A stretch of DNA of 32,158 nucleotides from Trueperaceae bacterium (GCA_007130855.1 SLRS01000128.1:1-32158); one strand, 5' to 3'. Numbered from the stretch's first letter, positions 1 through 8,774 are shown. Made by a program: numbers and translations. Notes: generated by a model from the letters alone, not told the origin.

Positions 1-2
1 AC

Positions 3-143
3 CACAACGTCATGACACTGATCGGCAGCGCCAGCGACTCCGCCCAGGCGTACCGGCACCTTCCCGGCTGCCTGCGCTTCCTCTACCCCTCACCCGGGAT
101 CCTGGAGGACTGGTACACGGGCGGGCGGCCGCTCGATTTCTAA
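3..143 (+). CDS. C-terminal fragment of an unidentified protein
   Basis: An open frame enters from the left edge and ends at TAA (141-143), leaving the last 46 residues. It reads through with high-GC third positions and ends in the residues DWYTGGRPLDF. I do not recognise the family. The gene begins outside the window. It is convergent with the TPR gene, and a strong hairpin lies just beyond its stop. Confidence 0.55.
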   Translation, partial: HNVMTLIGSASDSAQAYRHLPGCLRFLYPSPGILEDWYTGGRPLDF

Positions 144-236
144 GCGCTCACGACGGGCGACCGTGGGCGCAACGGCCGGGGCAAAGAACGTTGGTATCTC
201 GAACCCCCCTCGTGCCAACCGTAGCGGTGACGGGAC

Positions 237-270
237 CTCGCGGTGCCGCCCAGCCGGACGGCACCGCGAG
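237..270. terminator. Hairpin between convergent genes
   Basis: A perfect 12-bp inverted repeat (CTCGCGGTGCCG, 237-248, and its complement, 259-270) encloses a 10-base loop. A T-rich stretch follows on the + strand (about 288-298). It lies between the end of the leftmost gene and the 3' end of the TPR gene, so it could terminate both transcripts. Confidence 0.6.
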
Positions 271-314
271 CGGACGTCGGGACGTCGCGTTTCCTTTCTC
301 CGGCTGCCCGCGAG

Positions 315-2018
315 TCAGTTGCTCATGGTCGCGGTCGCGGCCGCCACGCTCACCCCTCTGTCGTCGGCCTGCAGCTCGACGTCGGCATGCTGCCAGGCAT
401 CCTCGAAGCGCGCGCGGACCGACTCGGCCGCGGCATCGTCACCACCGGCCTCGAGCGCCTCGGCGAGGCCGAACAGCGCCCAGCCATTGTTCGGGTAGAC
501 CTCGAGATCGGCTCGGAAGACGCGCTCCGCGTCGTCGTAGCGACCGGCGGCCAGCAGCGCACGCCCCAGATCGAGACGAGCGGAGACCGACCAGTACGGC
601 GGCTCCATGTACGGCAGTGCGTCTTGCGTCGCGACGGCGCGCTCGAGCAGGCGCACCGCCGCCTCGAGGTCGCCCTCGAGGATGGCCAGGTCGGCCGCCA
701 ACACATCCTCCATGATGCTGAGCATGCTGCGCCCGGGGAAGAACGCCTCGGGCAGCTCCCAGCCCTGCGCCTCCTCGGCGCTCGCGATCGCGTGCAGCGC
801 CGCGGCCTCGCGCGCGGCGTCCTCGGTCTGCTCACGGCCGGCGTAGGCGCGGCCGCGGGCGAAGTGGCGCGTGGCGGTCACGAACTCGTGCGGATCCTCC
901 TCGACGCTCGCGTCCAGGATCTCGTCCCACATTTCGAAGCGCACCTGGCTGAGGAGCGGCGTCACCAGGAACCCGTTGAGGAACGGCACGTCGGCGGCGA
1001 GTTCGGCCGGCGTGGCGGCCACGACGTCCGCAGCGGCCTCGAGCGCCAGCGCCTGCCTGCCCTCGACGCCCGCGGTCCACGACAGGAAGTGGAGGTTGTG
1101 CGGGTGGTAGAGCAGCGGAACCAGACCCTCGGCCTCGTACGCCTCGAGGTAGGCGCGATCGGCGACGATGGCGCGCTCGTTGGCGCTCGAGGCGTCGTGC
1201 CAGCGCCCGATGCGGGCGTAGATGTGCGAAGGCATGTGGATCATGTGCCCGATCTGGATGTCGAGCTCCGCGAGCCGATCCGCCGCCGCTTCGGCCTGCT
1301 CCGGCGTGGGCGACGCCTCGACCGCGTGGATGTAGTGATGGTTCGCGCCCGGGTGGTAGGGATGCCGCTCGAGCACCGACTCGAGCACCGCCACGAGCTC
1401 GAGCGTTTCGGCTCGGGGCTCGCGGTAGGCGTCCCAGTAGTCCCACGGGATCAGGTTCATGAGCGCCTCGGCGAACAGCGTGGCCGCGTCGAGGTCGTCC
1501 GGGTGGGCCGCCACGACCTCGCGCATCGCGTCGGCATAGGCGCGGTCGAGCTGCGAGCGGTCCGCGAGCGCCTCGGGGCCGTAGCGGCTGGCGAGCGCCT
1601 CGATGTAGGCACGCTCCCGCTCGGACGCGTCCGCGGCGAGCTCGAGTGCCCGCCGGCTGGCAGCGAACGCTTCCGGTACGGCCTCAGGAGGCATCGCGGC
1701 GTTGATGTGCGGGCCGAGCGCCAGGGCCAAGCCCCAATGGCACATCGCGCAGCGCTCGTCGACCTCGATCGCCGCGCGGAACGAGCGCGCGGCCTCGAAG
1801 TGGTCGAAGCCGTAGACGAACATCAGGCCCTGATCGAAGTAGCGCTGGGCCTCGTCGGCGGTCGTGGTGATGGCAAACGTGTGGTCGCCGAGCCCCGCGA
1901 AAAGCGGCACGGTCCCCGCGGCAGCGTTGGCGTCGGGGTCGGCGTGAGCGTGCTGGGCCGCGGCGAGTGCGACGAGACCACTCGCCAAGATCAGGCAACA
2001 GGTACGTAGGAAGTGCAT
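315..2018 (-). CDS. Secreted TPR-repeat protein with a CxxCH motif
   Basis: A 567-aa protein with an N-terminal signal peptide (hydrophobic stretch to about residue 21, likely cleavage after the AHA near residue 26), so exported. The rest is helical with TPR-like repeats, for example near residues 55-90 and again in the C-terminal third. Blocks shared by a large uncharacterised family of secreted TPR proteins are visible: YFDQGL, HPGANHHYIHA and HMPSHIYARIG. At residues 90-94 it has CAMCH, formally a haem c attachment motif. Most relatives I recall have another residue at the His position, so haem binding is unproven; the many conserved His residues may bind metal. The start is supported by GAGGAG six bases upstream. 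The gene is monocistronic and divergent from the transporter operon at 2385. Function unknown. Confidence 0.85.
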   Translation of the reverse strand: MHFLRTCCLILASGLVALAAAQHAHADPDANAAAGTVPLFAGLGDHTFAITTTADEAQRYFDQGLMFVYGFDHFEAARSFRAAIEVDERCAMCHWGLALALGPHINAAMPPEAVPEAFAASRRALELAADASERERAYIEALASRYGPEALADRSQLDRAYADAMREVVAAHPDDLDAATLFAEALMNLIPWDYWDAYREPRAETLELVAVLESVLERHPYHPGANHHYIHAVEASPTPEQAEAAADRLAELDIQIGHMIHMPSHIYARIGRWHDASSANERAIVADRAYLEAYEAEGLVPLLYHPHNLHFLSWTAGVEGRQALALEAAADVVAATPAELAADVPFLNGFLVTPLLSQVRFEMWDEILDASVEEDPHEFVTATRHFARGRAYAGREQTEDAAREAAALHAIASAEEAQGWELPEAFFPGRSMLSIMEDVLAADLAILEGDLEAAVRLLERAVATQDALPYMEPPYWSVSARLDLGRALLAAGRYDDAERVFRADLEVYPNNGWALFGLAEALEAGGDDAAAESVRARFEDAWQHADVELQADDRGVSVAAATATMSN

Positions 2019-2171
2019 GCAGTACTCCTCATGGTCTGGAGGGCGTCATCCATGCGGGTCGCGCCGACGAACTGTGTCATGTCGGCCAGGTCGTCCAGCT
2101 GTCATCACCGCCCTTCGGCCCGGCCCGGTCGGGCAGGCACGTGTCTGGGCCGCAGCCTGCCGAGGCGACCA

Positions 2172-2346
2172 CTACCAAGCCCCTAACGGACGGTGCAGGC
2201 GATGGCGCACCGGGACCGAGCCGTCGACCCAGCGCGGATCCGCTGCGACGAGGTACGTGGCGAGCTCCTCGACGGCGGCAGTCAGCGTCTCCTCGCTCGC
2301 TCAGGGCGGCGACGCATGTCCAGACGGCGTTGCCGTGGACGCTCAC
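2172..2346 (-). pseudogene. Possible frameshifted small-ORF remnant
   Basis: On the minus strand, a frame starting at GTG (2346) gives VSVHGNAVWTCVAALSE. After about one base of shift, near a GAGCGAG repeat around 2290-2300, a second frame continues through EETLTAAVEELATYLVAADP and ends at TAG (2174-2172). Both halves show coding-like GC3 choice. A one-base error or mutation would join them into a protein of about 58 aa. No family is recognised, and chance in GC-rich DNA is a real alternative. Confidence 0.2.
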
Positions 2347-2359
2347 GTACCTTTATATT
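2330..2359 (+). promoter_or_regulatory. Predicted promoter of the first ABC operon
   Basis: TTGCCG (2330-2335), an 18-base spacer and TATATT (2354-2359). This is the only AT-rich patch in the intergenic region. Transcription would start near 2366, leaving a leader of about 20 bases with GGAGGGAGG (2372-2380) just ahead of ATG at 2385. Confidence 0.5.
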
Positions 2360-2384
2360 CACGGTCACCTCGGAGGGAGGTTCC

Positions 2385-3929
2385 ATGCCCCGACCCCGCC
2401 CGCTCGTCGCCGCGCTGCTCGCCGCGCTCGCCCTGTCGCTCCCGCTCGCGCACGCACAGACCGCCACGGTGGTGGTCCCGCAGGAGCCCGGCAGCCTGCT
2501 GCCGCACTTCGACCTGCTCTCCATCGCCCACGAGGCGCAGAACCTGGTGTTCGAGCGCCTCTTCGTCATCGGCCCCGACGGCGACTACCTGCCCGAGCTC
2601 GCCGCCGAGGTGCCGACGCTCGAGAACGGAGGCCTCTCCCCCGACGGCACCACCTACACCATCCGGCTCCGGCCCGAGGCGCGCTGGCACGACGGCACAC
2701 CCGTCACCGCCGGCGACGTGATCTACACCTGGCGCGTGATCACCGACCCCGACCTGCCCATCCCCACCCGCACCGTGTGGCAGGACATCGACGCCATGGA
2801 GGCCGCCGACGACCACACTGTCGTGGTCACCTTCCCCGGCCCCAACGTCACCTTCTTGGGTGCCGCGGCCTTCGCCGGCGCCTACGTCCTCCCCGCCCAC
2901 CTGCTCGAAGGCACCGATCTGAACGTCTCTGCCTTCCATCGCCAGCCCGTCGGCAGCGGCCCCTTCCGCCTGGTCGAGTGGCAGGCCGGCACGCTACTGC
3001 GCTTCGAGCGCGTCGACGACTACTGGGGCGAGAACGCCGAGCTCGAGGGCGTGATCATCCGCGTCGTGCCTGGTGCCGAGGCGCAGCGCTCGCTCCTCGA
3101 GCGCGGCGAAGCCGACCTGGTGCTGCAGCTCGCCATGACCGAGCTGCCGTTCGTGAACGCGCTCGCGGACTACGAGGCCGTACCGGTGCCGACCTTTGCC
3201 AACTGGCAGGTCTGGCTGAACAACGAGGACCCCGTGCTCGCCGACGTGCGCGTCCGGCAGGCACTCGTGTACGCCATCGACCGCGAACTGATCGCCGAGG
3301 CGCTCCTCGGCGGGCTCACCGAGCCGAGCGACGCCGCGATTCCGCCCAGCCACTGGGCGCACGCAGACGACGTGCGCTCCTACCCCTTCGAGCCCGAGAC
3401 CGCCGAGCAACTCCTCGAGGAGGCCGGCTGGACTCGGCCCTCGCCCGGCGCAGTTCGCACGCAAGACGGCGCCGAGCTCGAGATCGAGGTCATCAACATC
3501 GCCGGGCAGGCCGATCGCCTGCAGGTGATCCAGGCCATCCAGTCGTTCTGGCGCGACGTCGGCGTGCGCGCGGAAGTGCGGACGATCGACGCCGCCTCGT
3601 TCCCGCCCACCCTGGGCGCCGGCGAGTACCAGGCCGCCTACGGCTTCTTCAGCGAACAGCAGGAGCCGACCTGGAACCTCTGGCTCGGCACCAACTGGCA
3701 ACGCTACGACAACCCCGAAGCCTTCGAGCTCCTCGAGCGCTACGGCATGACCATCGACCGCGACGAGCGCCGCGAGCTCGCGATCGCCTTCCAGCGCATC
3801 GTGGCCGAGGACGTACCGGTCGTGTTCGTCGCGCCGCGTCCGCTGCTCGCCGCCGCCAGCACCGCCCTCGAGGGGTACGCCCCCACGACTACCACCAGCC
3901 TCTGGAACGCCGCGCGCTGGAACAAGTGA
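2385..3929 (+). CDS. ABC transporter peptide-type substrate-binding protein
   Basis: A 514-aa extracytoplasmic solute-binding protein of family 5 (DppA/OppA class). It has an N-terminal signal peptide (hydrophobic core LLAALALSLPLAHAQ). Family hallmarks follow: an NLVFERLF segment, PDGTTYTIRLRPEARWHDGTPVTAGDV, and GSGPFRLVEW. The start at 2385 is set by GGAGGGAGG four bases upstream; the frame is open further upstream but that part is not protein-like. It is the first gene of a three-gene operon with two permeases. Substrate could be oligopeptides, opines, sugars or nickel chelates; the sequence does not say. The family is secure and the ligand is unknown. Confidence 0.93.
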   Translation: MPRPRPLVAALLAALALSLPLAHAQTATVVVPQEPGSLLPHFDLLSIAHEAQNLVFERLFVIGPDGDYLPELAAEVPTLENGGLSPDGTTYTIRLRPEARWHDGTPVTAGDVIYTWRVITDPDLPIPTRTVWQDIDAMEAADDHTVVVTFPGPNVTFLGAAAFAGAYVLPAHLLEGTDLNVSAFHRQPVGSGPFRLVEWQAGTLLRFERVDDYWGENAELEGVIIRVVPGAEAQRSLLERGEADLVLQLAMTELPFVNALADYEAVPVPTFANWQVWLNNEDPVLADVRVRQALVYAIDRELIAEALLGGLTEPSDAAIPPSHWAHADDVRSYPFEPETAEQLLEEAGWTRPSPGAVRTQDGAELEIEVINIAGQADRLQVIQAIQSFWRDVGVRAEVRTIDAASFPPTLGAGEYQAAYGFFSEQQEPTWNLWLGTNWQRYDNPEAFELLERYGMTIDRDERRELAIAFQRIVAEDVPVVFVAPRPLLAAASTALEGYAPTTTTSLWNAARWNK

Positions 3930-4005
3930 CCGACCGCCGCTGAGCGCCCCTCGCGGGCCCTCTGTCGCGGCGCCGCTCGTACACTACCCGCGGGAGGTCG
4001 CAGCC

Positions 4006-4959
4006 CTGCTCGCCTACGCCCTGCGCCGCATCGTCGGCCTCGTGCCACGATTGCTGCTCATCTCGGTCCTGCTCTTCGGCGTGGTCCACCTCCCCCGGGG
4101 TGGACCCGCCGACGTGTACGCCGCCGATCCCGCCGCCACGCCCGCGGCGATCGAGCGCATGCGCGAGCTGTGGGGCCTCGACCAGCCGCTGCACGTGCAG
4201 TACGGGCGCTGGCTGTCGCGCCTGGCCCAGGGCGACTGGGGCATGTCGTACACCGAGCGCCGCCCCGCCATCGCAGTCGTCGGCGACCGCGTCGGCGCCA
4301 CGCTGCGCCTCACCGGCGCCGCCCTGCTCGTCGGGCTGGTCGCCGGCGTCACGCTCGGCATCGTCGCCAGCGTTTCGCGCAACCCGCTCGTGCGCCACGC
4401 CGCGCGCCTCTTGGCGGTGCTGGGCATGAGCGTTCCCACCTTCTGGAGCGGCGCCCTCGTGCTGCTCGTGTTCGCGTCCACACTCCGCTGGATCCCCGCC
4501 GGCGGGATGGCCTCGATCGGCGAGCCCCACACGCTGCGCGACGCGCTCTGGCACCTCGCCGCGCCCGCACTGGTACTCGGCTCGGTCTACGTGGCGCAGT
4601 GGATGCGCTTCGTGCAGGCGGGTCTCGACGCCGTCGCCGAGGAAGACTTCGTGCGCACCGCCCGCTCCAAGGGACGTTCGCGCGTCGTGGCCTTGCTCCG
4701 GCACGGCCTCCCCAACGTGCTGCTGCCGCTCGTCACCGTGCTCGGCCTGGAGCTGCCACGACTCATCTCGGGCGCGATGGTCACCGAGGTGGTGTTCACC
4801 TGGCCCGGCATCGGACGGCTGCTGCACGGCTCGCTCGTCGCCCGTGACTACCCGGTGGTGCTCGGGGTCCTGATCGTCGCCGCAACCGCCGTCATCGTCG
4901 TCAACTTCCTCACCGACCTCCTCTACGGCGCGCTCGACCCGCGCGTGCGCTACGCATGA
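4006..4959 (+). CDS. ABC transporter permease, DppB type (probable CTG start)
   Basis: Inner-membrane permease of the binding-protein-dependent peptide transporter family. It shows the DppB N-terminal signature (GLDQPLHVQYGRWLSRLAQGD), several hydrophobic segments, and the EAA loop that contacts the ATPase (TARSKGRSRVVALLRHGLPN). The first conventional start is GTG at 4042, but this would cut off half of the first membrane helix and has no ribosome site. In frame upstream, CTG at 4006 lies eight bases after GGGAGG (3992-3997) and restores the usual DppB beginning, LAYALRRIVGLVP, matching the second DppB in this window. I therefore call a CTG start and 317 aa. Its stop overlaps the next gene in ATGA. 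Confidence 0.88.
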   Translation: MLAYALRRIVGLVPRLLLISVLLFGVVHLPRGGPADVYAADPAATPAAIERMRELWGLDQPLHVQYGRWLSRLAQGDWGMSYTERRPAIAVVGDRVGATLRLTGAALLVGLVAGVTLGIVASVSRNPLVRHAARLLAVLGMSVPTFWSGALVLLVFASTLRWIPAGGMASIGEPHTLRDALWHLAAPALVLGSVYVAQWMRFVQAGLDAVAEEDFVRTARSKGRSRVVALLRHGLPNVLLPLVTVLGLELPRLISGAMVTEVVFTWPGIGRLLHGSLVARDYPVVLGVLIVAATAVIVVNFLTDLLYGALDPRVRYA

Positions 4960-5777
4960 GCGCCCTGCGCCGGCTGCTGCGCAGGCCGCTCGGGGCCGCC
5001 GGGCTGGTGGTGCTGGTGATGCTGACGCTGGCGTCGCTGGCGGCGCCCGTCATCGCGCCCTTCGATCCGAGTGCCGTGAACCTGCGCGCCATGCAGCAGC
5101 CACCCGGTGGTGAGCACCTGCTCGGCACCGACGACCTCGGCCGCGACGTCCTCTCGCGGCTGCTCTACGCGGGCCGCGTGTCGCTTTCGCTGGCGGCGCT
5201 CGTGACCGGCTTCGCGGTGCTGATCGGTTGCAGCCTCGGCGCCCTGGCCGGCTTCCACGGTCGCTGGGTCGACCGGCTCGTCTCGCTCGCCGCCGACTCG
5301 ATGCTGTCGGTGCCGGCGCTCGGCCTGGCGATGGTCGCCGGCGCCATCTTGCGCCCCAACGTCCTCACGTTGGCCGTGGTGCTGGCGCTGGTGACCTGGC
5401 CCGACCTGGCGCGCATCACCCGTGCACAGATCCTCACGCTGCGCGAACGCACCTACGCCGAGGCCGCGCAGGCGCTCGGCAACACCCCCGGCCGGGTCCT
5501 CTTCCGCCACCTGCTCCCCAACGCGCTCGCGCCGCTGGTGGTGGCCGCCACTCTCCTCTCCGCCAACGTCCTGCTGATCGAGTCGGCGCTGAGCTTCCTC
5601 GGCTACGGCATGCGCCCGCCCACGCCCAGCTGGGGCGGCATGCTCTTCGAGGCGCAAGCCTTCTACCGCCAGTCGCCCTGGCTCGCCGTCATCCCCGGCC
5701 TCGCCATCACCCTCACCGTGATGGCCATCAACCTCCTCGGCGACGCCCTGCGCGACGCGAGCGGCGGGCGAGGCTGA
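4956..5777 (+). CDS. ABC transporter permease, DppC type
   Basis: A 273-aa inner-membrane permease that pairs with the DppB-type protein before it. Family signatures are LLGTDDLGRDVLSRLLYAGRVS near residues 50-70 and the EAA loop AAQALGNTPGRVLFRHLLPN, then FLGYGMRPPTPSWGGML near the C-terminus. The start codon overlaps the previous stop (ATGA at 4956-4959), so translation is probably coupled. No ATPase gene follows; the next genes are unrelated. The energising subunits must be encoded elsewhere or shared with another system. Confidence 0.92.
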   Translation: MSALRRLLRRPLGAAGLVVLVMLTLASLAAPVIAPFDPSAVNLRAMQQPPGGEHLLGTDDLGRDVLSRLLYAGRVSLSLAALVTGFAVLIGCSLGALAGFHGRWVDRLVSLAADSMLSVPALGLAMVAGAILRPNVLTLAVVLALVTWPDLARITRAQILTLRERTYAEAAQALGNTPGRVLFRHLLPNALAPLVVAATLLSANVLLIESALSFLGYGMRPPTPSWGGMLFEAQAFYRQSPWLAVIPGLAITLTVMAINLLGDALRDASGGRG

Positions 5778-5926
5778 GCGGCGGGTGCAGCTGATGGGTG
5801 GCCTCGCTCCGAATCACATGGCAGCTGGGCAGGCAGCGTAGGCGCCGGCGGGCCGGTGTCGTAGCCTGGAGTCCACCTCGGGCGGGCAGGGATGACGCCG
5901 CGGTTTCGGATCGGGAGGTCTCGGTG

Positions 5927-6049
5927 ATGAGCGACATCGTGTGGCCCTTCGAGGAGACCGCTCTGGCAGCGCGCGCCTTGGCGAAAGGTGGCCTGGCAGC
6001 GGGCGTCGGCCAGGTCGCGGCCCGCGAGGAACCATGGTCGCCGAGCTGA
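5927..6049 (+). CDS. Small ORF overlapping the nucleotidyltransferase start
   Basis: A 40-aa ORF beginning MSDIVWPFEE, rich in Ala, Gly and Leu. It has a good Shine-Dalgarno sequence (GGGAGG, 5913-5918) eight bases before ATG. Its last 16 bases overlap the start of the downstream nucleotidyltransferase gene in another frame, an arrangement often used for translational coupling. It could be a real small protein, such as a partner of the nucleotidyltransferase, or a leader peptide. No family is recognised. Confidence 0.4.
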   Translation: MSDIVWPFEETALAARALAKGGLAAGVGQVAAREEPWSPS

Positions 6050-6843
6050 CCTCGGTCCTGCCGCCCCATCACGCCGCGGCCGTCGCGGCTGTCGTCGAGC
6101 GTTTCGCGCCGGACGACGCATGCGAGGCCCTGCTGCTCGTAGGTTCGCTGGCACACGGTACCGGTTCGCCGGGATCGGACGTCGACGTCGTCCTCGTCAC
6201 CACCGAGGAGGCGTTCGCTCGGCACCGGAGCGAGCGGACGCTGGCCTTCGTGATCCACGACCTCGTGACGTGGCCTAACGGCTACGTCGACGTGAAAGTG
6301 ACTTCGAGGTCGCTGCTGGAGGAGATCGCTCGGCGCGGTAGCGATCCCGCCCGCTACGCGTTCCGCGACGCCAGGATCCTGCTGACCCGGGATCCGTCGA
6401 TCGGGGCCCTCTTGGAACGCATCGTCCGTTTCCCGGTCGAGCAGCGCGAGACGCGCGAGCGCCGCTTCCTCGCGCAGGTGCTGGCGTGGACGTGGTTCAT
6501 GGAGCAGGCCGAGACCCACCGCAACCTCTACCTGCGCACCGTCGCCACCCACAAGCTGGTCCTCTTCGCCTGCCGAGTGGTCCTGAACGCCAACGAGGCG
6601 TTGTACCCGTACCACAAGTGGCTGCTGCAGGAGACGGAGCGGCTGCCACGCCAGCCGGAGGGGTTCACCGAGCACGTCGCGGAGTTGCTGGAGCGCCCGT
6701 CGTTCGCCGCGGCCCAGCGGCTGAGGGATACGGTGCTCGTGTTCGCGGGGAGGCGCGAGCAGGAACTCGACTGGCCGAATCAGTTCATGGCCGACAGCGA
6801 ACTCACTTGGCTCGAGCACGAGGCGCCGATCGACGACCTGTAG
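6034..6843 (+). CDS. Nucleotidyltransferase-domain protein
   Basis: A 269-aa protein with an N-terminal DNA polymerase beta-like nucleotidyltransferase fold. It has the GS motif at residues 37-38 (LLVGSLAHGTGS), the paired aspartates D49 and D51 (SDVDVVLV), and a likely third metal-binding aspartate at D86 (YVDVKV). The region after about residue 110 is helical and contains many Arg, Glu and Trp residues, as in aminoglycoside adenylyltransferases or HEPN-like partners. It probably transfers a nucleotide to a small molecule, RNA or protein; the acceptor cannot be told. The start at 6034 was chosen because the longer frame (GTG at 5941) encodes an Arg/Gly-rich, unprotein-like extension. Confidence 0.8.
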   Translation: MVAELTSVLPPHHAAAVAAVVERFAPDDACEALLLVGSLAHGTGSPGSDVDVVLVTTEEAFARHRSERTLAFVIHDLVTWPNGYVDVKVTSRSLLEEIARRGSDPARYAFRDARILLTRDPSIGALLERIVRFPVEQRETRERRFLAQVLAWTWFMEQAETHRNLYLRTVATHKLVLFACRVVLNANEALYPYHKWLLQETERLPRQPEGFTEHVAELLERPSFAAAQRLRDTVLVFAGRREQELDWPNQFMADSELTWLEHEAPIDDL

Positions 6844-6868
6844 CACCACCGGCACGGCCTTCGAGGCG

Positions 6869-7753
6869 CTATACCCCGCGCAGTCGTGGATCGAGCGTGT
6901 CGCGAAGCCAGTCACCAATGATGTTGATGCCGATCACCGCGAGCGAGAGCATGACACCGGGGAACGTACTCACCCACCATGCGGTGTAGAGCAGATCGCG
7001 ACCATCAGCGATGAGGTTGCCCCAGGTCGGCGTCGGTGGCTGGATACCGAGGCCCAGGAAGCTGAGCGAGGCCTCGATGATGATGACGCCCCCGAGCCGC
7101 GTCGACGCCATGACGATGACCGAGGCCATCACATTGGGAAGGATGTGCGCGACCATCATGCGCAGGTGCCCGGCGCCGAGCGCCGTGGCGGCAAGGACGT
7201 ACTCGTTCTCACGGACCGACAGCACCTCGCCGCGCACGATACGAGCGAACGGCACCCAGCCGGTCACACCGAGGACGATCACCACGTTGCGCAGGCTCGG
7301 GCCGAAGATCGCCATGATGGTGAGTGCGAGGATCAGGACCGGAATGGCGAGCTGGATGTCGGCGATCCTCATGATGACGGTGTCGACGTGACCACGGAAG
7401 TACCCGGAGACGAGCCCGAGCGTGACACCGAGGGCTCCCGACACGATGACGGCAGCCACGCCCACGAGCAGCGAGATGCGGCCCCCATGGAGGACCCGAG
7501 AGAGTACGTCGCGACCGAGAGAGTCCGAACCCAGCACGTAGCTGCGCTCGCCAACGGTGCCACCCGGCGGCTGCAGCCGGGCCGAGATCCGCTGGTCGTT
7601 CGGTGCGTAGGGAGCGAGGGTGTCGGCGAACATGGTCGCCACGAAGATCGGCATGATGAGCGCCAAGCCCATCCACGCCGCGCGGCTGCGAGCGAACTCT
7701 CGCAGCCAGCGGCGCCGGCGCGGCGTGACGGCACTCGCATTGAGGATGGTCAT
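6869..7753 (-). CDS. ABC transporter permease, DppC type
   Basis: A 294-aa inner-membrane permease and the last gene of the five-gene minus-strand operon. It has the DppC signatures VLGSDSLGRDVLSRVLHGGR, the EAA loop ALGAGHLRMMVAHILPN and FLGLGIQPPTPTWGNLI. An N-terminal basic stretch (RRRRWLREFARSRAA) precedes the first helix. It follows the DppB gene by 48 bases. No ATPase gene follows; the operon ends 25 bases from the convergent nucleotidyltransferase gene. Confidence 0.93.
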   Translation of the reverse strand: MTILNASAVTPRRRRWLREFARSRAAWMGLALIMPIFVATMFADTLAPYAPNDQRISARLQPPGGTVGERSYVLGSDSLGRDVLSRVLHGGRISLLVGVAAVIVSGALGVTLGLVSGYFRGHVDTVIMRIADIQLAIPVLILALTIMAIFGPSLRNVVIVLGVTGWVPFARIVRGEVLSVRENEYVLAATALGAGHLRMMVAHILPNVMASVIVMASTRLGGVIIIEASLSFLGLGIQPPTPTWGNLIADGRDLLYTAWWVSTFPGVMLSLAVIGINIIGDWLRDTLDPRLRGV

Positions 7754-7801
7754 CGGAATCGACCTCGAAAGGAGCGCCAGTCGCCTGGTTCAGGCATGGC
7801 C

Positions 7802-8713
7802 TCAGTACCTGATCCGTGGGTCGAGGAGGGTGTAGAGCAGGTCCACGAGCATGTTCGCAAGGGCGAAGATGATGGCCGCGAAAGCCACGAACGCCTGCAC
7901 CACCGCGAAGTCGCGATTGTTGATCGCTTGCACGGCCAGTCGCCCGACGCCCGGATAGCCGAACACCGTCTCCGTCACGATCGACCCGCTCAGGAGGTAA
8001 CCGAGTTGCAGGCCTGTGAAGGTGAGTGCGGGGATGGCCGAGTTCCGCAGGACATGCTTGCTCAAGATCATGTACTCCGGGAGACCCTTCGCCCGTGCGG
8101 TACGGACGTAGTCGAGGTGCATGGTCTCGAGCACGTTCGATCGCACGAGCCGCATGATCGTCCCGGCGGCAGCCGATCCGAGCGCTATGCCAGGCAGGAT
8201 CAGGTGCGTCGCATCGCCGCGCCCAAAGGCCGGAAGGAGGCGCAGGTTGACGGAGAAGACGAGGATGAGCATGATGCCGAGCCAGAAGTTGGGGATCGAG
8301 AGCCCGAGCAGCGCCACGATCCTGGCAGCAGCATCGAACGCCGAGTTGCGCCACACAGCGGAGAAGACGCCGGCCGGCACGGCGATCACCATCGCGAAGA
8401 GGAGCGACACGAGGGTCAGTTCGATCGTGGCGGGGAGGCGCTCCAGCACGAGATCGAGTGCCGGCCGGCGGTGCCACAGCGAGATGCCGAAGTCGCCGCG
8501 GACCATGCGTGATACGAAGCTGCCGTACTGCACGTGCAGCGGTTGTTCGAGTCCGAGGCGCTCGCGCAGCGCCGCGATCTGCACTTCGGTCGCTCCCTCG
8601 GGGAGGTAGAGCGCAGCAGGGTCCCCACTGAGCCTGATGAGGATGAACACCAGCAAGGTGACGCCGAACAAGATGACGACGGTGTGGGCCAGTCGATGCA
8701 GGAGGTAGATCAT
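7802..8713 (-). CDS. ABC transporter permease, DppB type
   Basis: A 303-aa inner-membrane permease starting MIYLLHRLAHTVVILFG. It has the DppB motif GLEQPLHVQYGSFVSRMVRGD, the EAA loop TARAKGLPEYMILSKHVLRN and a C-terminal DLLYTLLDPRIRY. It pairs with the DppC-type protein downstream. Its binding protein is encoded immediately upstream, 61 bases away. Confidence 0.93.
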   Translation of the reverse strand: MIYLLHRLAHTVVILFGVTLLVFILIRLSGDPAALYLPEGATEVQIAALRERLGLEQPLHVQYGSFVSRMVRGDFGISLWHRRPALDLVLERLPATIELTLVSLLFAMVIAVPAGVFSAVWRNSAFDAAARIVALLGLSIPNFWLGIMLILVFSVNLRLLPAFGRGDATHLILPGIALGSAAAGTIMRLVRSNVLETMHLDYVRTARAKGLPEYMILSKHVLRNSAIPALTFTGLQLGYLLSGSIVTETVFGYPGVGRLAVQAINNRDFAVVQAFVAFAAIIFALANMLVDLLYTLLDPRIRY

Positions 8714-8774
8714 CGTCAGCGCGCATCCTCAGGGGGTGGGGCTTGCAGGGACGCTCGGGCGTAGCTAGCGTCGG

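Larger units (their letters stand above)
2019..2384. other. Divergent intergenic region
   Basis: 366 bases between the TPR gene (-) and the first transporter operon (+). It contains the likely promoter of the operon (2330-2359), the Shine-Dalgarno sequences of both genes, and a degraded-looking minus-strand coding patch (2172-2346). I see no other structure apart from a short GC hairpin (2123-2134). Confidence 0.6.

Noticed and set aside
243-2009. A 588-codon + strand frame opposite the TPR gene
   Set aside because: Its translation is Arg/Val/Gly-rich and low in complexity, while the minus-strand product has a signal peptide and recognisable TPR motifs. It is an antisense shadow.
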